Source: Rathayibacter caricis DSM 15933 (GTDB lineage: Bacteria; Actinomycetota; Actinomycetes; Actinomycetales; Microbacteriaceae). From it: a DNA stretch of 64,000 nt. Where the stretch lies: positions 124,001-188,000 of the forward strand of contig NZ_PZPL01000002.1 of NCBI RefSeq assembly GCF_003044275.1, in the 5' to 3' direction. Position 1 is the first letter of the stretch; every line of letters starts with the position of its first letter. The notes under the pieces were generated by a model. The model did no database searches, was not told the origin of the DNA, and worked only from the letters and a program-made list of their open reading frames with translations. Position numbers and translations under genes: made by a program. Below are positions 15,205 to 22,932 of the stretch, piece after piece.

Positions 15205-15241
15205 GGGCGCCTCCTACGGCGGACAAGGTGCATGTCGGTTC

Positions 15242-15293
15242 ATCGCGATTTAGCGATGAGCAAAGGTCTAGCACATAATCGCGATTTACCGAT
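15242..15293. promoter_or_regulatory. tandem ArsR-type operators between permease and regulator
   Basis: ATCGCGATTTAGCGAT (15242-15257) and ATCGCGATTTACCGAT (15278-15293) are near-identical direct repeats whose starts are 36 bp apart; the first has ATCGC/GCGAT arms. They fill the divergent promoter region. Confidence 0.7.
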
Positions 15294-15304
15294 ACGCTCG
15301 TTGT

Positions 15305-15622
15305 GTGGACGTTGCAGCCGAAAGCTTCGACCTGGTGCCGGTCTTCAAGGCGCTCGGACACCCGACCCGTTTGGCGATCCTGGGCTGGCTGAAGGACCCG
15401 GAGTCCTTCGCGCCGGAGGACTCGGCAACGAAGGAGCACGGGGTGTGCCTGAAGTACATCCAGGCGCGGGCGGAGGTGTCGCAGTCCACGGCGTCGCAGT
15501 TCATGTCCAGCTTGCAGCGGGCGGATCTGGTGACGGTCACCCGGGCGGGTCAGTGGTCGTACTACCGGCGCAACGAAGACACGATCGCGAAGCTCGGACA
15601 GATCCTCAACGACGTCATCTGA
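15305..15622 (+). CDS. ArsR-family transcriptional regulator
   Basis: A 105-residue winged-helix repressor. FKALGHPTRLAILGWLKDPE is the N-terminal helix region; VSQSTASQFMSSLQRADLVT is the recognition helix; GQWSYYRRNEDTI is the wing. The cysteine in GVCLKYIQ is not in a classic metal CxC motif, so the signal sensed is unclear. GTG start at 15305. It probably binds the tandem ATCGCGATTTA sites and controls itself and the divergent permease. Confidence 0.87.
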   Translation: MDVAAESFDLVPVFKALGHPTRLAILGWLKDPESFAPEDSATKEHGVCLKYIQARAEVSQSTASQFMSSLQRADLVTVTRAGQWSYYRRNEDTIAKLGQILNDVI

Positions 15623-15641
15623 CGCCGCACCTGCGACCGGT

Positions 15642-16211
15642 CTACAGGTGGACGCTGCCGATATCCCCGGCCCGCTCAGTGGTCGCTTCGAGTTCCGTGA
15701 CCGCACGACGCCGCCGGCCGGTGAGCGTGAACAGCGCCATCGAGGCAAGGAGCCCCGGCCTGGGCGGGAACACCCCGAGCTGAGTGAGCATCGTGAGGTC
15801 GTCCCGGACGGCCTTATGGCCGGTCACGCCGGCGTCGGTGATGGTGAGGACGTGCATCTGCTCGGCGTCGATGCGACGTCTGGTCGGCGGGAGCACCTGG
15901 GCCGGCTTGCCGTCCTGGTACTGCACGAACGGCCGCGAGTGGAGTCCCTGCATCTTCAGGTGCAGCCAGGCTCCGGAGTCGGTGTAGCCCTCATCGAGGA
16001 TCTCGAAGTGGAGATCATCGAACGCTGAGCGCATCCACGCGCTCGATGCGAGCAGCCCGGCGGGTCCCGGGCGCTGGCAGGCGGCCGGACCGGAGGTCGC
16101 CTCCCTGTTGCCGAAAGTCGGGGCCGCGATCGCGCGGGCGAGGTCCGCGTCGCCGGACTCGAGCACCTGGAAGATGCCGTGGGCGTACTCCTGGAAGGGG
16201 GTGGGGGGCAT
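15642..16211 (-). CDS. SnoaL-like polyketide-cyclase-fold protein
   Basis: A 189-residue protein from ATG 16211. The N-terminal helix (YAHGIFQVLESGDADLARAI) and the curved-sheet pattern (FDDLHFEILDEGYTDSGAWL, HLKMQGLHSRPF) match the SnoaL/NTF2-like ester cyclase fold; function is uncertain. It is the last gene of a three-gene minus-strand operon with a PLDc_N protein and an HD-domain protein. Confidence 0.68.
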   Translation of the reverse strand: MPPTPFQEYAHGIFQVLESGDADLARAIAAPTFGNREATSGPAACQRPGPAGLLASSAWMRSAFDDLHFEILDEGYTDSGAWLHLKMQGLHSRPFVQYQDGKPAQVLPPTRRRIDAEQMHVLTITDAGVTGHKAVRDDLTMLTQLGVFPPRPGLLASMALFTLTGRRRRAVTELEATTERAGDIGSVHL

Positions 16212-16216
16212 GTCGT

Positions 16217-16423
16217 TCACCTCTGCGCGAGCGAGTGTCGGCCGACCGCGAACCAGAGGATCGGTCCGAGGACGGGAAGGATGATCGCGGCCGCGATCCA
16301 GCCGCCGCGCGCGGCAGGAGTGAGGGGCGTCGCTGCGGAGGCGATGCTCCGGACGGCGGCGATCCACGCTCCGAGCCACGCGAGCACGAGCACGAGCAGG
16401 ACGACGCTGTGCGTCGCGCTCAC
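16217..16423 (-). CDS. PLDc_N-type small membrane protein
   Basis: A 68-residue protein with two membrane segments (VVLLVLVLAWLGAWIAAV and IAAAIILPVLGPILWFAVG) and the P-x-x-GPI-x-WF motif of the phospholipase D N-terminal (PLDc_N) domain, here without any catalytic domain. Such stand-alone proteins are common membrane proteins of unknown role. Stop and next start are 5 bp apart, so it is in the operon. Confidence 0.7.
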   Translation of the reverse strand: MSATHSVVLLVLVLAWLGAWIAAVRSIASAATPLTPAARGGWIAAAIILPVLGPILWFAVGRHSLAQR

Positions 16424-16472
16424 CAGCGAGTGCCCTTCGGGCGCGATGAGCGGAGCTGTGCGGCCGCGGGTG

Positions 16473-17111
16473 TCATTCGGACCAGGCGTTGCTCTGGATG
16501 ACGTCGACGAAGTTCCCGCGGCGGAAGCTCGGATCGAAGTGCGCGAGCACGTCGTCGTTCATGGTCCCGAACGTCGAATCCGGGCGGTGCTTCATCCCGT
16601 CGTTGAACGCGGCGAGGATGTCGCGCTTGAAGTTCGGTCGTGGGTGGGCGTCCGTGACGGCCGCCCGGTCGGAGAGGCTGATTTCCTCGAGCTGGAGCCC
16701 GAGGACGTCAGTCTCGACGCCGGCCGTCACGAGGGCGATCTCCGGCGCCAGCCGGGTTGGGATCTCCGGGGTGGTGTGCAGCGCGATCGCGAGCCACGCG
16801 GTCTGCGCGACGTCGTGGGAGCGGTCGTGAGCGAGGAGGAAGTCGCGGGCCGCGTCCGCACCGTCGAGCTCGAAGCGTTGCATGCTGCTGCGGTACCGGG
16901 AGGTGAGGCCGAGGTCGTGGAACAGGGCAGCGACGTACAGCTGCTCGAGGTCCACGGTGAGGCCCCGCGCGCGTCCCTTCAGTGCACCGAAGAGGAACAC
17001 TCGGGAGGAGTGGTCGAAGAGGGTGTCGCCGGCCTCGTCGCGGACGAGTTCGGCGGCTTCGCGGGTGAGGGCGGTGTCCGGGATGGTGATGCCGGCGATG
17101 GTCTGAGCCAT
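16473..17111 (-). CDS. HD-domain phosphohydrolase (cyanamide hydratase-like)
   Basis: A 212-residue protein with HD metal ligands: His in LFDHSSRVFLFG, the HD pair in LYVAALFHDLGLTSRY, and a distal region with IALHTTPEIPTRL. This arrangement matches the cyanamide hydratase DDI2/3-like HD family, which hydrates nitriles or cleaves small substrates. First gene of its operon and divergent from the GlxA-type regulator, which likely controls it. Confidence 0.75.
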   Translation of the reverse strand: MAQTIAGITIPDTALTREAAELVRDEAGDTLFDHSSRVFLFGALKGRARGLTVDLEQLYVAALFHDLGLTSRYRSSMQRFELDGADAARDFLLAHDRSHDVAQTAWLAIALHTTPEIPTRLAPEIALVTAGVETDVLGLQLEEISLSDRAAVTDAHPRPNFKRDILAAFNDGMKHRPDSTFGTMNDDVLAHFDPSFRRGNFVDVIQSNAWSE

Positions 17112-17214
17112 GATTCTCCTTGTCGATGTCTGACCCCTTCAGCCTTGATCCACGGCCGGAGCGGCGCGTCGAGAATCCGGACCGGCAGGCGGAGAAACCA
17201 GACAGGAGCGGCCA

Positions 17215-18207
17215 GTGAGCGCTACGCGCAGCCCGCACCTCGTCGGGGTCGTCATCTTCGACGGCTTCAAGTCCCTCGACGCCACAGGTCCGATGGAAGT
17301 GTTCGCGGAGGCCAACAACGAGGGCGGCAACTACGAGCTGCTCGTCCTCTCCCCGGGCGGACGCCCGGTCCGCGCGTCGAACGGCCTCCACGTGCAGGCG
17401 GACGCCGCCGTGGAGGGCGAGCTGCCCCACCTGGACACCCTGATCGTCACCGGTGGCGATCTACTCCCCACCACCCCTGCTGCGCCGGGCCTCATCGACG
17501 CGCTACGCGCTTTGGCGCCACGCTCGGACCGCCTCACCGCTATCTGCACCGGCGCGTTCCTTCTCGGTGCCGCCGGCCTGCTCGATGGGCGACGGGCGAC
17601 CACGCATTGGAAGTACATCGCGACGCTCGCCGCCGCGTTCCCCGCCGCTGCCGTCGAGACTGACGCGCTGTTCGTCCACGACGGCAACGTGCACACCTCC
17701 GCTGGCGTCACCGCAGGCATCGACCTCTCCCTCGCTCTCCTTGAACTCGACCACGGCGGCGACCTCGCCCGCCGAGTCGCCCAAGCGCTCGTCGTCTTCC
17801 TGCAACGACCAGGCGGGCAGTCCCAGTTCTCCCCCTCCCTGCTGATCCCCCGGCCGAACACACCGTCATTGCGCGCGGTCACCGATTCGATCGCCGCCGA
17901 CCCGGCCGCGGATCACTCCGCCGACGCTCTCGCCCGCCGCGCAGCGATGAGCCCGCGCCACCTCACGCGCCTGTTGAACACCGAGATAGGAACTACGCCC
18001 CGCGCCTACGTCGACTCCGTGCGCCTGCACGCCGCCTGCACCGCGCTCGAACAAGGAGCGACCGTCACCGAAGCAGTCACCCGCGCCGGATTCGCCGGCG
18101 CAGACGCACTCCGCCGCGCCTTCCGAGCACAACTCGGCGTGACCCCGCACGAGTACCAACGCCGGTTCGCGACCACCGGCACGAGCACCCGGTCAACGGT
18201 TTGCTAG
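17215..18207 (+). CDS. GlxA-family AraC-type regulator (DJ-1/PfpI plus HTH)
   Basis: A 330-residue protein. Residues about 8-175 form a DJ-1/PfpI amidotransferase-like sensor domain; AICTGAFLLGAAGLLDGRRA contains the nucleophile-elbow cysteine. Residues about 220-320 carry an AraC double helix-turn-helix (MSPRHLTRLL, then ATVTEAVTRAGFAGADALRR, then GVTPHEYQRRF). GTG start at 17215. Divergent from the HD/PLDc_N/SnoaL operon, an arrangement commonly seen for HD-type hydratases and their GlxA regulator. Confidence 0.88.
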   Translation: MSATRSPHLVGVVIFDGFKSLDATGPMEVFAEANNEGGNYELLVLSPGGRPVRASNGLHVQADAAVEGELPHLDTLIVTGGDLLPTTPAAPGLIDALRALAPRSDRLTAICTGAFLLGAAGLLDGRRATTHWKYIATLAAAFPAAAVETDALFVHDGNVHTSAGVTAGIDLSLALLELDHGGDLARRVAQALVVFLQRPGGQSQFSPSLLIPRPNTPSLRAVTDSIAADPAADHSADALARRAAMSPRHLTRLLNTEIGTTPRAYVDSVRLHAACTALEQGATVTEAVTRAGFAGADALRRAFRAQLGVTPHEYQRRFATTGTSTRSTVC

Positions 18208-18225
18208 AGGATCCCGTACCGGACG
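18188..18225. repeat. palindromic repeat copy at a module junction
   Basis: CCCGGTCAACG (18188-18198) is followed after 8 bp by GAGGATCCCGTACCGGACG. It marks the exact point where the GlxA gene ends and a truncated ParB-like gene begins on the other strand, so it lies on the boundary between two sequence modules. Confidence 0.5.
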
Positions 18226-18227
18226 TG

Positions 18228-18847
18228 ACGGCGACGCGGCGGGCGCGTGCCTTGCGGTAGCGCTCCGCGGTGTGGGCGAACTGGCCGGGGTTGGTGGTGG
18301 CGACGGCGATCAGGTCGGCGCGCGCCTCCTCGTCATCCTCGAAGTCGAGGATGACCGCGGCCTGGTCTAGGGTCAGCTCGTGCTCGTGCAGCGCGGTCCG
18401 CGCGACCGCGGACTCCTCGACCGCGAGTTCGGCTTTCACGGTCGCGGCCTTGGTGCCGGTGCGCTTGGCGATGCTCGCGGCCGACAGGCCCTCGAACGAC
18501 AGCTGCGCCCACGCGGCGGTGCGGTCGGCGGTGGTGAGTTCGGCGCGCTGGTCGTTCTCGATGATCTGCTGCACGATCCGCTCGGCGGTCTTGTCGTCGC
18601 CCTCCACGACGTAGACGGGAATCGTCGCGAGGCCGATTTCACGGCTCGCGAGGGTGCGGCGCTGTCCGGCGCGGACGATGACGTTGCCGTGCTCGTCGCG
18701 GCGTCCGAGGACGGGCGAGAGGATGCCGCTCTGTCGGATGGAGTCGAGGAAGTCCTTGGTCAGCGGGGCGCTGGTGCGGACGTTCTGCTCGATGACGAGG
18801 GCGGTCGGGTCGAGGTGCTCGATGGTCCCGGTGGTGGTGGTGTTCAC
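18228..18847 (-). pseudogene. ParB/Spo0J-like plasmid partition protein, 3' truncated
   Basis: From GTG 18847 the frame encodes a ParB N-terminal domain: a nuclease-like segment (NVRTSAPLTKDFLDSIRQSG, GNVIVRAGQRRTLASREIGL, ERIVQQIIENDQRAELT) and the central helix-turn-helix (FEGLSAASIAKRTGTKAAT). Homology ends at about residue 206; the frame then runs into the antisense of the GlxA gene. Plasmid homologs are much longer, so the C-terminal dimerisation region has been lost at the junction. It marks the region as plasmid derived. Confidence 0.72.
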
Positions 18848-18863
18848 GATGGTTTCTCCTTGA

Positions 18864-18881
18864 TCAATGTGCGATCATTGA
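18864..18881. promoter_or_regulatory. inverted repeat upstream of ParB-like gene
   Basis: TCAATG-TGCGAT-CATTGA, 16 bp before the GTG start and overlapping the leader that carries the AAGGAG ribosome site on the minus strand. It could be an autoregulatory or partition site. Confidence 0.4.
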
Positions 18882-18945
18882 GGCGACAAGTCCCGTGGTT
18901 CTAGTCCAACTACGGGGCTTTCGTCTTGTCTGATCGTTTTTTTGT

Positions 18946-19084
18946 GCCTCTCCGGCGGGAAGAACCGTTTGAGTGGAGACGGCGGAGTGACGCCTATTCC
19001 GGGCGAAATAAGGGAGCTTGCGACCGCGTCCGGAATAGGCGGCACGTAGCCGACGGAGCGAGATAGATTGAAACCGCGGAGAGG
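18946..19084 (+). ncRNA. structured element, copy A
   Basis: Outer helix CCTCTCCGGCGG (18947-18958) pairs with CCGCGGAGAGG (19074-19084). A long inner helix pairs CCTATTCCGGGCG (18993-19005) with CGTCCGGAATAGG (19027-19039) including one G-U. The apical loop is GAAATAAGGGAGCTTGCGAC-like, and a small GGC-ACGTA-GCC hairpin follows. A T-run precedes the element. It lies upstream of, and divergent from, the ParB-like gene. Copies B, C, D and E elsewhere show compensatory changes. The wobble pairs favour the + strand as the RNA. Whether it is transcribed is not known. Confidence 0.6.
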
Positions 19085-19168
19085 TGAAGAATCTCAATCA
19101 GGTTGTCAACAGCGCCGCAGGCTCCTCCGGCCGGCTCCGTCCGGCCGCGCCAGCAGTAGCCTCAATGC

Positions 19169-19549
19169 ATGCGCGAAGAGGTCTCCACGAGTCGATCTCT
19201 CGTCCGCCGAGGCCTCCTCGTCAGGGGACTGACACTCGCGCCGGTTGCGGCGATGTTGATTGCTCTCTCGGCCTGCTCGGGCGGGCTCACCACATCAGCC
19301 ACGGATGCGTGTAGCAACCACTCCTCCTGGGTAAGCGAAGGCAGCGCAGGACAGCAAGAGGGTCGCCGTGAGCAGCTGCTGCGGACGATGTCTGAGTCGC
19401 TGAGCGCGGAGGACCCCGACGAGTTGACGGAAGCGGTGACCGCCATGGAGACGGCCCTTGAGGGTGGCGACGACGAGGCGTTCCAGACGGCCAGCGCGGC
19501 GTTCGCTAGCTCCTGTCGAGCGAATGGTTGGGAGCTGCCCGAAGGCTGA
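19169..19549 (+). CDS. predicted lipoprotein
   Basis: A 126-residue protein with a basic N-terminus, hydrophobic core and lipobox ALSAC (LAPVAAMLIALSACSGG) near residues 31-36. The mature region is acidic and helical (LLRTMSESLSAEDPDELTEA) with two further cysteines. No domain is recognised. It lies between the ParB-like and IS110 fragments and may be cargo trapped between plasmid pieces. Confidence 0.6.
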   Translation: MREEVSTSRSLVRRGLLVRGLTLAPVAAMLIALSACSGGLTTSATDACSNHSSWVSEGSAGQQEGRREQLLRTMSESLSAEDPDELTEAVTAMETALEGGDDEAFQTASAAFASSCRANGWELPEG

Positions 19550-19582
19550 CAGGCCAAGGGCCTTTGGCTCACCTCGTATCAG

Positions 19583-20335
19583 TCAGGCAGCAGCGAACTC
19601 GGTCCTAGCCGAGTCCACCGTTTGAGGTTCCTTTGGGGTCGCACGCGTAGTTGCAGTTCCCTCAAACTCACACCCAAAGGGTGCTGGAGGCGTGTAGCTG
19701 CGGTCGTCTCGAAACATGGCCCAGATGACGTCGAGACGACGGCGAGCGAGCGCGAGGATGGCTTGCTTGTGCGACTTCCCCTCAGCCCGCTTCCGGTCGT
19801 AGAACACTTTCGATTCGGTCTTCTGCTGGACGCTGACCATCGCTGCGAGATAGCAGGCGCGCAACAGGCGCCGGTCGTAGCGGCGAGGTCGATGATGATT
19901 GCTGCTGATCCGTCCCGAGTCGCGTGGTGCTGGCGCGAGGCCCGCGACACCGGCGAGCCGATCAGCGCTGACGTAGGCGCTGAGGTCGGGGCCGGTTGAC
20001 GCGAGGAACTCGGCCGCGAGCAGGGGTCCGAAGCCGGGCATGGACTGCAGGAGCTCGGCGGCACGACTCGTCTCGACACGGGCGGCGATGAGCTGATCGA
20101 TCTCCGCGATGCGCGCCTCGAGCGCGATGACGTCGTGCGCGAGGCGACGCGCGAGCTCGGATGCGATCGCCTGGCCCGGGAGAACGGTCTGCTGGCTCTT
20201 CGCCGCAGCGACCGCGGCGGAGGCTGTCGCAACCGCAGTTCGGCAGCCCTGCGAGCGAAGCCATCGGGCAAGGCGGGACTCCCCCATCCGCCGGATAGCA
20301 TCCGGTGTCGCGTAGCCGGTGAGGAAAACGGGTGA
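19583..20335 (-). pseudogene. IS110-family transposase, 5' truncated
   Basis: Only the C-terminal half of an IS110 transposase remains. The frame carries the serine-containing C-terminal domain (LLQSMPGFGPLLAAEFLAST, GVAGLAPAPRDSGRISSNHH, RRYDRRLLRACYLAAM) but lacks the N-terminal DEDD RuvC-like domain. It resembles the complete transposase at 55128. Homology runs upstream to TGYATPDAIRRMGES and then stops at about 20335, where a plasmid repeat begins. Not functional. Confidence 0.75.
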
Positions 20336-20433
20336 TCGGGCCGCATCGCGGCTTCCTTTTGGCGGTGCTCCGTCGCCGCTGCGCGGGCGGAGCTCGCGCC
20401 CCCGGAACGGGGATGCCGGGGACCCTTCTATGG
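20336..20433. repeat. plasmid-associated repeat (also at 23858, 56870)
   Basis: GGCGGTGCTCCGTCGCCGCT and the following GCGCGGGCGGAGCTCGCGCC, ending in GGGGACCCTTCTATGG, are shared almost exactly with 23858-23955 and partly with 56880-56945. In the other copies this block follows the structured element, so here it is the tail of a deleted copy fused to the IS110 fragment. Confidence 0.6.
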
Positions 20434-20541
20434 ATCAACGTCAAGCGGTGGGTCGCGCTCAGTCGGCAGCAGTAGGCGCTTCGGAGGAGTTTGGAGCGGA
20501 GTCTTGCCATCCCGGCGGGCGCCGGAAGTAGAGTGAACGAC

Positions 20542-20613
20542 ATGCATCTGACGCTGCGATTTCTCAGCCCTCGACCGGTCACCGGTCGTTCGGGGCTGGG
20601 CGTGCGCGCGTAG
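20542..20613 (+). CDS. possible leader peptide before the PheRS-like gene
   Basis: A 23-codon frame (MHLTLRFLSPRPVTGRSGLG…) ending 63 bp before the ligase start. A GACCGGTCACCGGTC palindrome lies inside it. Leader peptides control some aminoacyl-tRNA synthetase genes by attenuation, but this one has only one Phe codon and no clear ribosome site, so the call is speculative. Confidence 0.25.
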   Translation: MHLTLRFLSPRPVTGRSGLGVRA

Positions 20614-20676
20614 ATCAGTCCGTGCGTCGGGTCGGTCGAGGGGTCTCCCCTTCACTCCGACTCGAAATGGACTGTC

Positions 20677-21798
20677 ATGCCTTCCTATCTCTCCGCCGAT
20701 GACCTCGGCACCTCGCTCGCTCTCCGAGACCTAAGCGATCCCGCACAAGGCGAGCACGCCCTGCAACTCCTCCTTGATGCCGTCACCGTTTCGCTCACGG
20801 AGACCTGGGGTGTGCCCGCCACGACGGTGCGCTCGAATCCCCTGGTCGCAGTCGAGGACAACTACGACCGCCTCGGCTTCGACGCCTCCGCGGTCACTCG
20901 CGACCAGCGGTACTCGCGGTACGTCAGCGACACCGTGATGCTCCGCACCCACACGTCCGCGATGATCCCGCCCCTCCTCCGGGCTCTCGCCGGCGGAGAC
21001 TCCGGCGGTGATCACGATCGCCTCTACGTCCTCCCCGGCCTCGTCTACCGCCGGGACTCCATCGACCGCACACACGTCGGCGAGCCGCACCAGGTCGACC
21101 TGTGGCGCGTGTCGAACGGTGCACGGATGGGCAAGGACGACCTCGATGGCATGCTCAGCGCTCTGGTCGACGCGGTACTTCCGGGCGCACGATGGCGGGC
21201 AGTTCCTGCGGTGCACCCGTACACGACCGGCGGCTACCAACTCGACGTCCAGGTTGAAGGCGATTGGCTCGAACTGGCCGAGTGCGGACTGATCGAACCC
21301 GGGCTCCTCCTGCGATCGGGTCTCGACCCGTCCGTCTGGTCAGGGCTTGCTCTCGGGATGGGGCTGGATCGCGCGCTCATGCTGCGAAAGCGGATCGATG
21401 ACATCCGTCTCCTGCGTTCAACCGATCCGCGCATCGAAGAGCAGATGGTCGATCTTCGGTCCTGGCGTCCGGTCTCGTCCATGCCCGCTGTGAGCCGAGA
21501 CATCTCGGTCGTCGTGAACCGCGACGACGACAAGGAGACCATCGGTGACCGGATCCGCGCCGCTCTCGGGATCGATGCCACCTCGATCGAGAGCGTGCAA
21601 GTCCTCGCCACGACAGCCAGTGAGCTCCTACCCGAAGGCGCTCAGAAGCGACTCGGGATCCGGCCAGGGCAGCTCAATGCGCTCATCCGCATCACGCTCC
21701 GCCCGCTCGACCGGACGCTCACGGATGAAGAGGCCAACGCGCTCCGCAACCGCGCCTACCTCGCCGTCCACCGCGGGCCGCACCTCGAGCTGATCTGA
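20677..21798 (+). CDS. PheRS-like class II ligase with FDX-ACB domain
   Basis: A 373-residue protein. Residues about 75-265 form a class II aminoacyl-tRNA synthetase core of the PheS type: motif 1 region VMLRTHTSAMIPPLLR, motif 2 GLVYRRDSIDRTHVGEPHQV, motif 3 GLALGMGLDRALMLRKRIDD. Residues about 280-373 match the ferredoxin-fold anticodon-binding domain (SRDISVVVNRDDDKE to the end). This single-chain PheS plus FDX-ACB architecture is that of mitochondrial PheRS, but bacterial stand-alone versions belong to a family of uncharacterised PheRS relatives. Whether it charges tRNA or ligates another substrate is unknown. Confidence 0.75.
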   Translation: MPSYLSADDLGTSLALRDLSDPAQGEHALQLLLDAVTVSLTETWGVPATTVRSNPLVAVEDNYDRLGFDASAVTRDQRYSRYVSDTVMLRTHTSAMIPPLLRALAGGDSGGDHDRLYVLPGLVYRRDSIDRTHVGEPHQVDLWRVSNGARMGKDDLDGMLSALVDAVLPGARWRAVPAVHPYTTGGYQLDVQVEGDWLELAECGLIEPGLLLRSGLDPSVWSGLALGMGLDRALMLRKRIDDIRLLRSTDPRIEEQMVDLRSWRPVSSMPAVSRDISVVVNRDDDKETIGDRIRAALGIDATSIESVQVLATTASELLPEGAQKRLGIRPGQLNALIRITLRPLDRTLTDEEANALRNRAYLAVHRGPHLELI

Positions 21799-21810
21799 TT
21801 CAAGCCATGC

Positions 21811-21844
21811 GAGCGGGTGTCGTCCCTCCTGGCGGCACCCGCTC
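21811..21844 (+). terminator. terminator-like hairpin after the PheRS-like gene
   Basis: GAGCGGGTG (21811-21819) and CACCCGCTC (21836-21844) form a perfect 9-bp stem, 12 bp after the stop codon. No T-run follows. Confidence 0.5.
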
Positions 21845-21858
21845 GACCTGCCGCCAAG

Positions 21859-22914
21859 TCACACCACGGCCAGCGCCGTGCCCATCCGCAGCTCCAGTGC
21901 CTTGAAGATCTCGCGGGCGATATAGCGCTTCACGCATCGTCGAATCTCACGACTGGTCCGTCCTTCAGATATGCGTCGGTCAACGTAGGCGCGGGTGCGC
22001 GCTTCCGACACCATGCGCACTCGGGCGATCACATCGAGCGCACGATTCAGTTGCCGGTCGCCACCTCGATTCAGCCGATGCCGAGTCGTGTTCCCGGACG
22101 ACGCCGGGATGGGGTTCACTCCCGCAAGGGATGCGAAGGCGGCCTCACTCCGCACCCGACCAGGGTGCGAGTACGCCGCAACCGCGGCAGCAGCGGTGAC
22201 TGGGCCGACACCATAGATCTGTTGCAATCCGGGTGCGAGCAGCTCGACGAGCTCGGCCAGCGCCTCGCGGTTCTCACGCATCTGTCGACCGAGTTCGATC
22301 ACCGTCGACGCGAGCCGGACCGCTTCTGCTCGGATGATGCGCTCCGCAACGTCAGAACACTGAGCGTCGAGATCCACGAGTCGCTGCACACCACGATCAG
22401 CGAGCGCTCGCCTCGTGTCGAGCCCGAAGTCTGTGGTGCGGACCAGCGCGTTGAGCTGGTTTCGTGCACTCGTGCGGCGGATCTCCATGTCGCGGCGGAC
22501 GTCGAGCGTCACCCGGAGAGCGTTGCGCAGCCCGTCGGCTTTCGGTCGAGTCAGCGAGTCGAGCTCGATTCCCATCGCCGAGGTCGCGGCAGCGATCGCG
22601 TCGATCTCATCAGTCTTGCCGCGGACGCGGCTCGACTTCTTAGGCGGACGGACCTCGCAGAACACGATCCCGTCGCGCTGAAGCGCCCGACCCAACGATG
22701 CACCGTAGGAGCCCGTGCCCTCCATCGCGAACAGAACCGACCCGCGAGCAACGCCTCGCACCCAGGCGATCGCTCGGTCGATCGCCGCCGTCGTAACTGG
22801 AAACGCCTTCGTTCCGAGGATCTCGCCGGTTTTGGTCGCGACTACTGCGTAGGTATGCGTGCGGGCGTGGGTGTCGACTCCGACGACGTGGTCGTAGTGG
22901 TGGGCGACGATCAT
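21859..22914 (-). CDS. IS110-family transposase
   Basis: A 351-residue recombinase. The N-terminal RuvC-like DEDD domain begins VVGVDTHARTHTYAVV (first Asp) and contains FAMEGTGSYGASLGRAL (Glu) and KTDEIDAIAAA (Asp pair). The C-terminal domain holds IYGVGPVTAAAAVAAYSHPG and SLAGVNPIPASSGNTTRHRL with the catalytic serine. Start MIVAHHYDHV at 22914 as in the second copy. It should act with a structured RNA made from the element's non-coding end. Confidence 0.88.
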   Translation of the reverse strand: MIVAHHYDHVVGVDTHARTHTYAVVATKTGEILGTKAFPVTTAAIDRAIAWVRGVARGSVLFAMEGTGSYGASLGRALQRDGIVFCEVRPPKKSSRVRGKTDEIDAIAAATSAMGIELDSLTRPKADGLRNALRVTLDVRRDMEIRRTSARNQLNALVRTTDFGLDTRRALADRGVQRLVDLDAQCSDVAERIIRAEAVRLASTVIELGRQMRENREALAELVELLAPGLQQIYGVGPVTAAAAVAAYSHPGRVRSEAAFASLAGVNPIPASSGNTTRHRLNRGGDRQLNRALDVIARVRMVSEARTRAYVDRRISEGRTSREIRRCVKRYIAREIFKALELRMGTALAVV

Positions 22915-22932
22915 GCGGCCTCTTCTCCTCAA

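Noticed and set aside
14692..15783. Long + strand frame over the permease and ArsR genes
   Set aside because: Antisense shadow; composition is repetitive and the permease frame is clearly real.
16179..17663. 494-codon + strand frame over the HD/PLDc_N operon
   Set aside because: Antisense shadow of three well-supported genes.
18888..18920. tRNA T-arm fragment (GGTTCTAGTCC) before structured element copies A and C, also GGTTCTAGTTTGCAG at 62935
   Set aside because: No complete cloverleaf, anticodon arm or acceptor stem can be formed around them.
18864..19097. Coding gene on the minus strand across structured element copies (LPYFARNRRHSA… frames)
   Set aside because: Similar frames exist in copies A to C only because the DNA is conserved; the changes follow base pairing, starts are absent, and copies D and E do not keep the frame.
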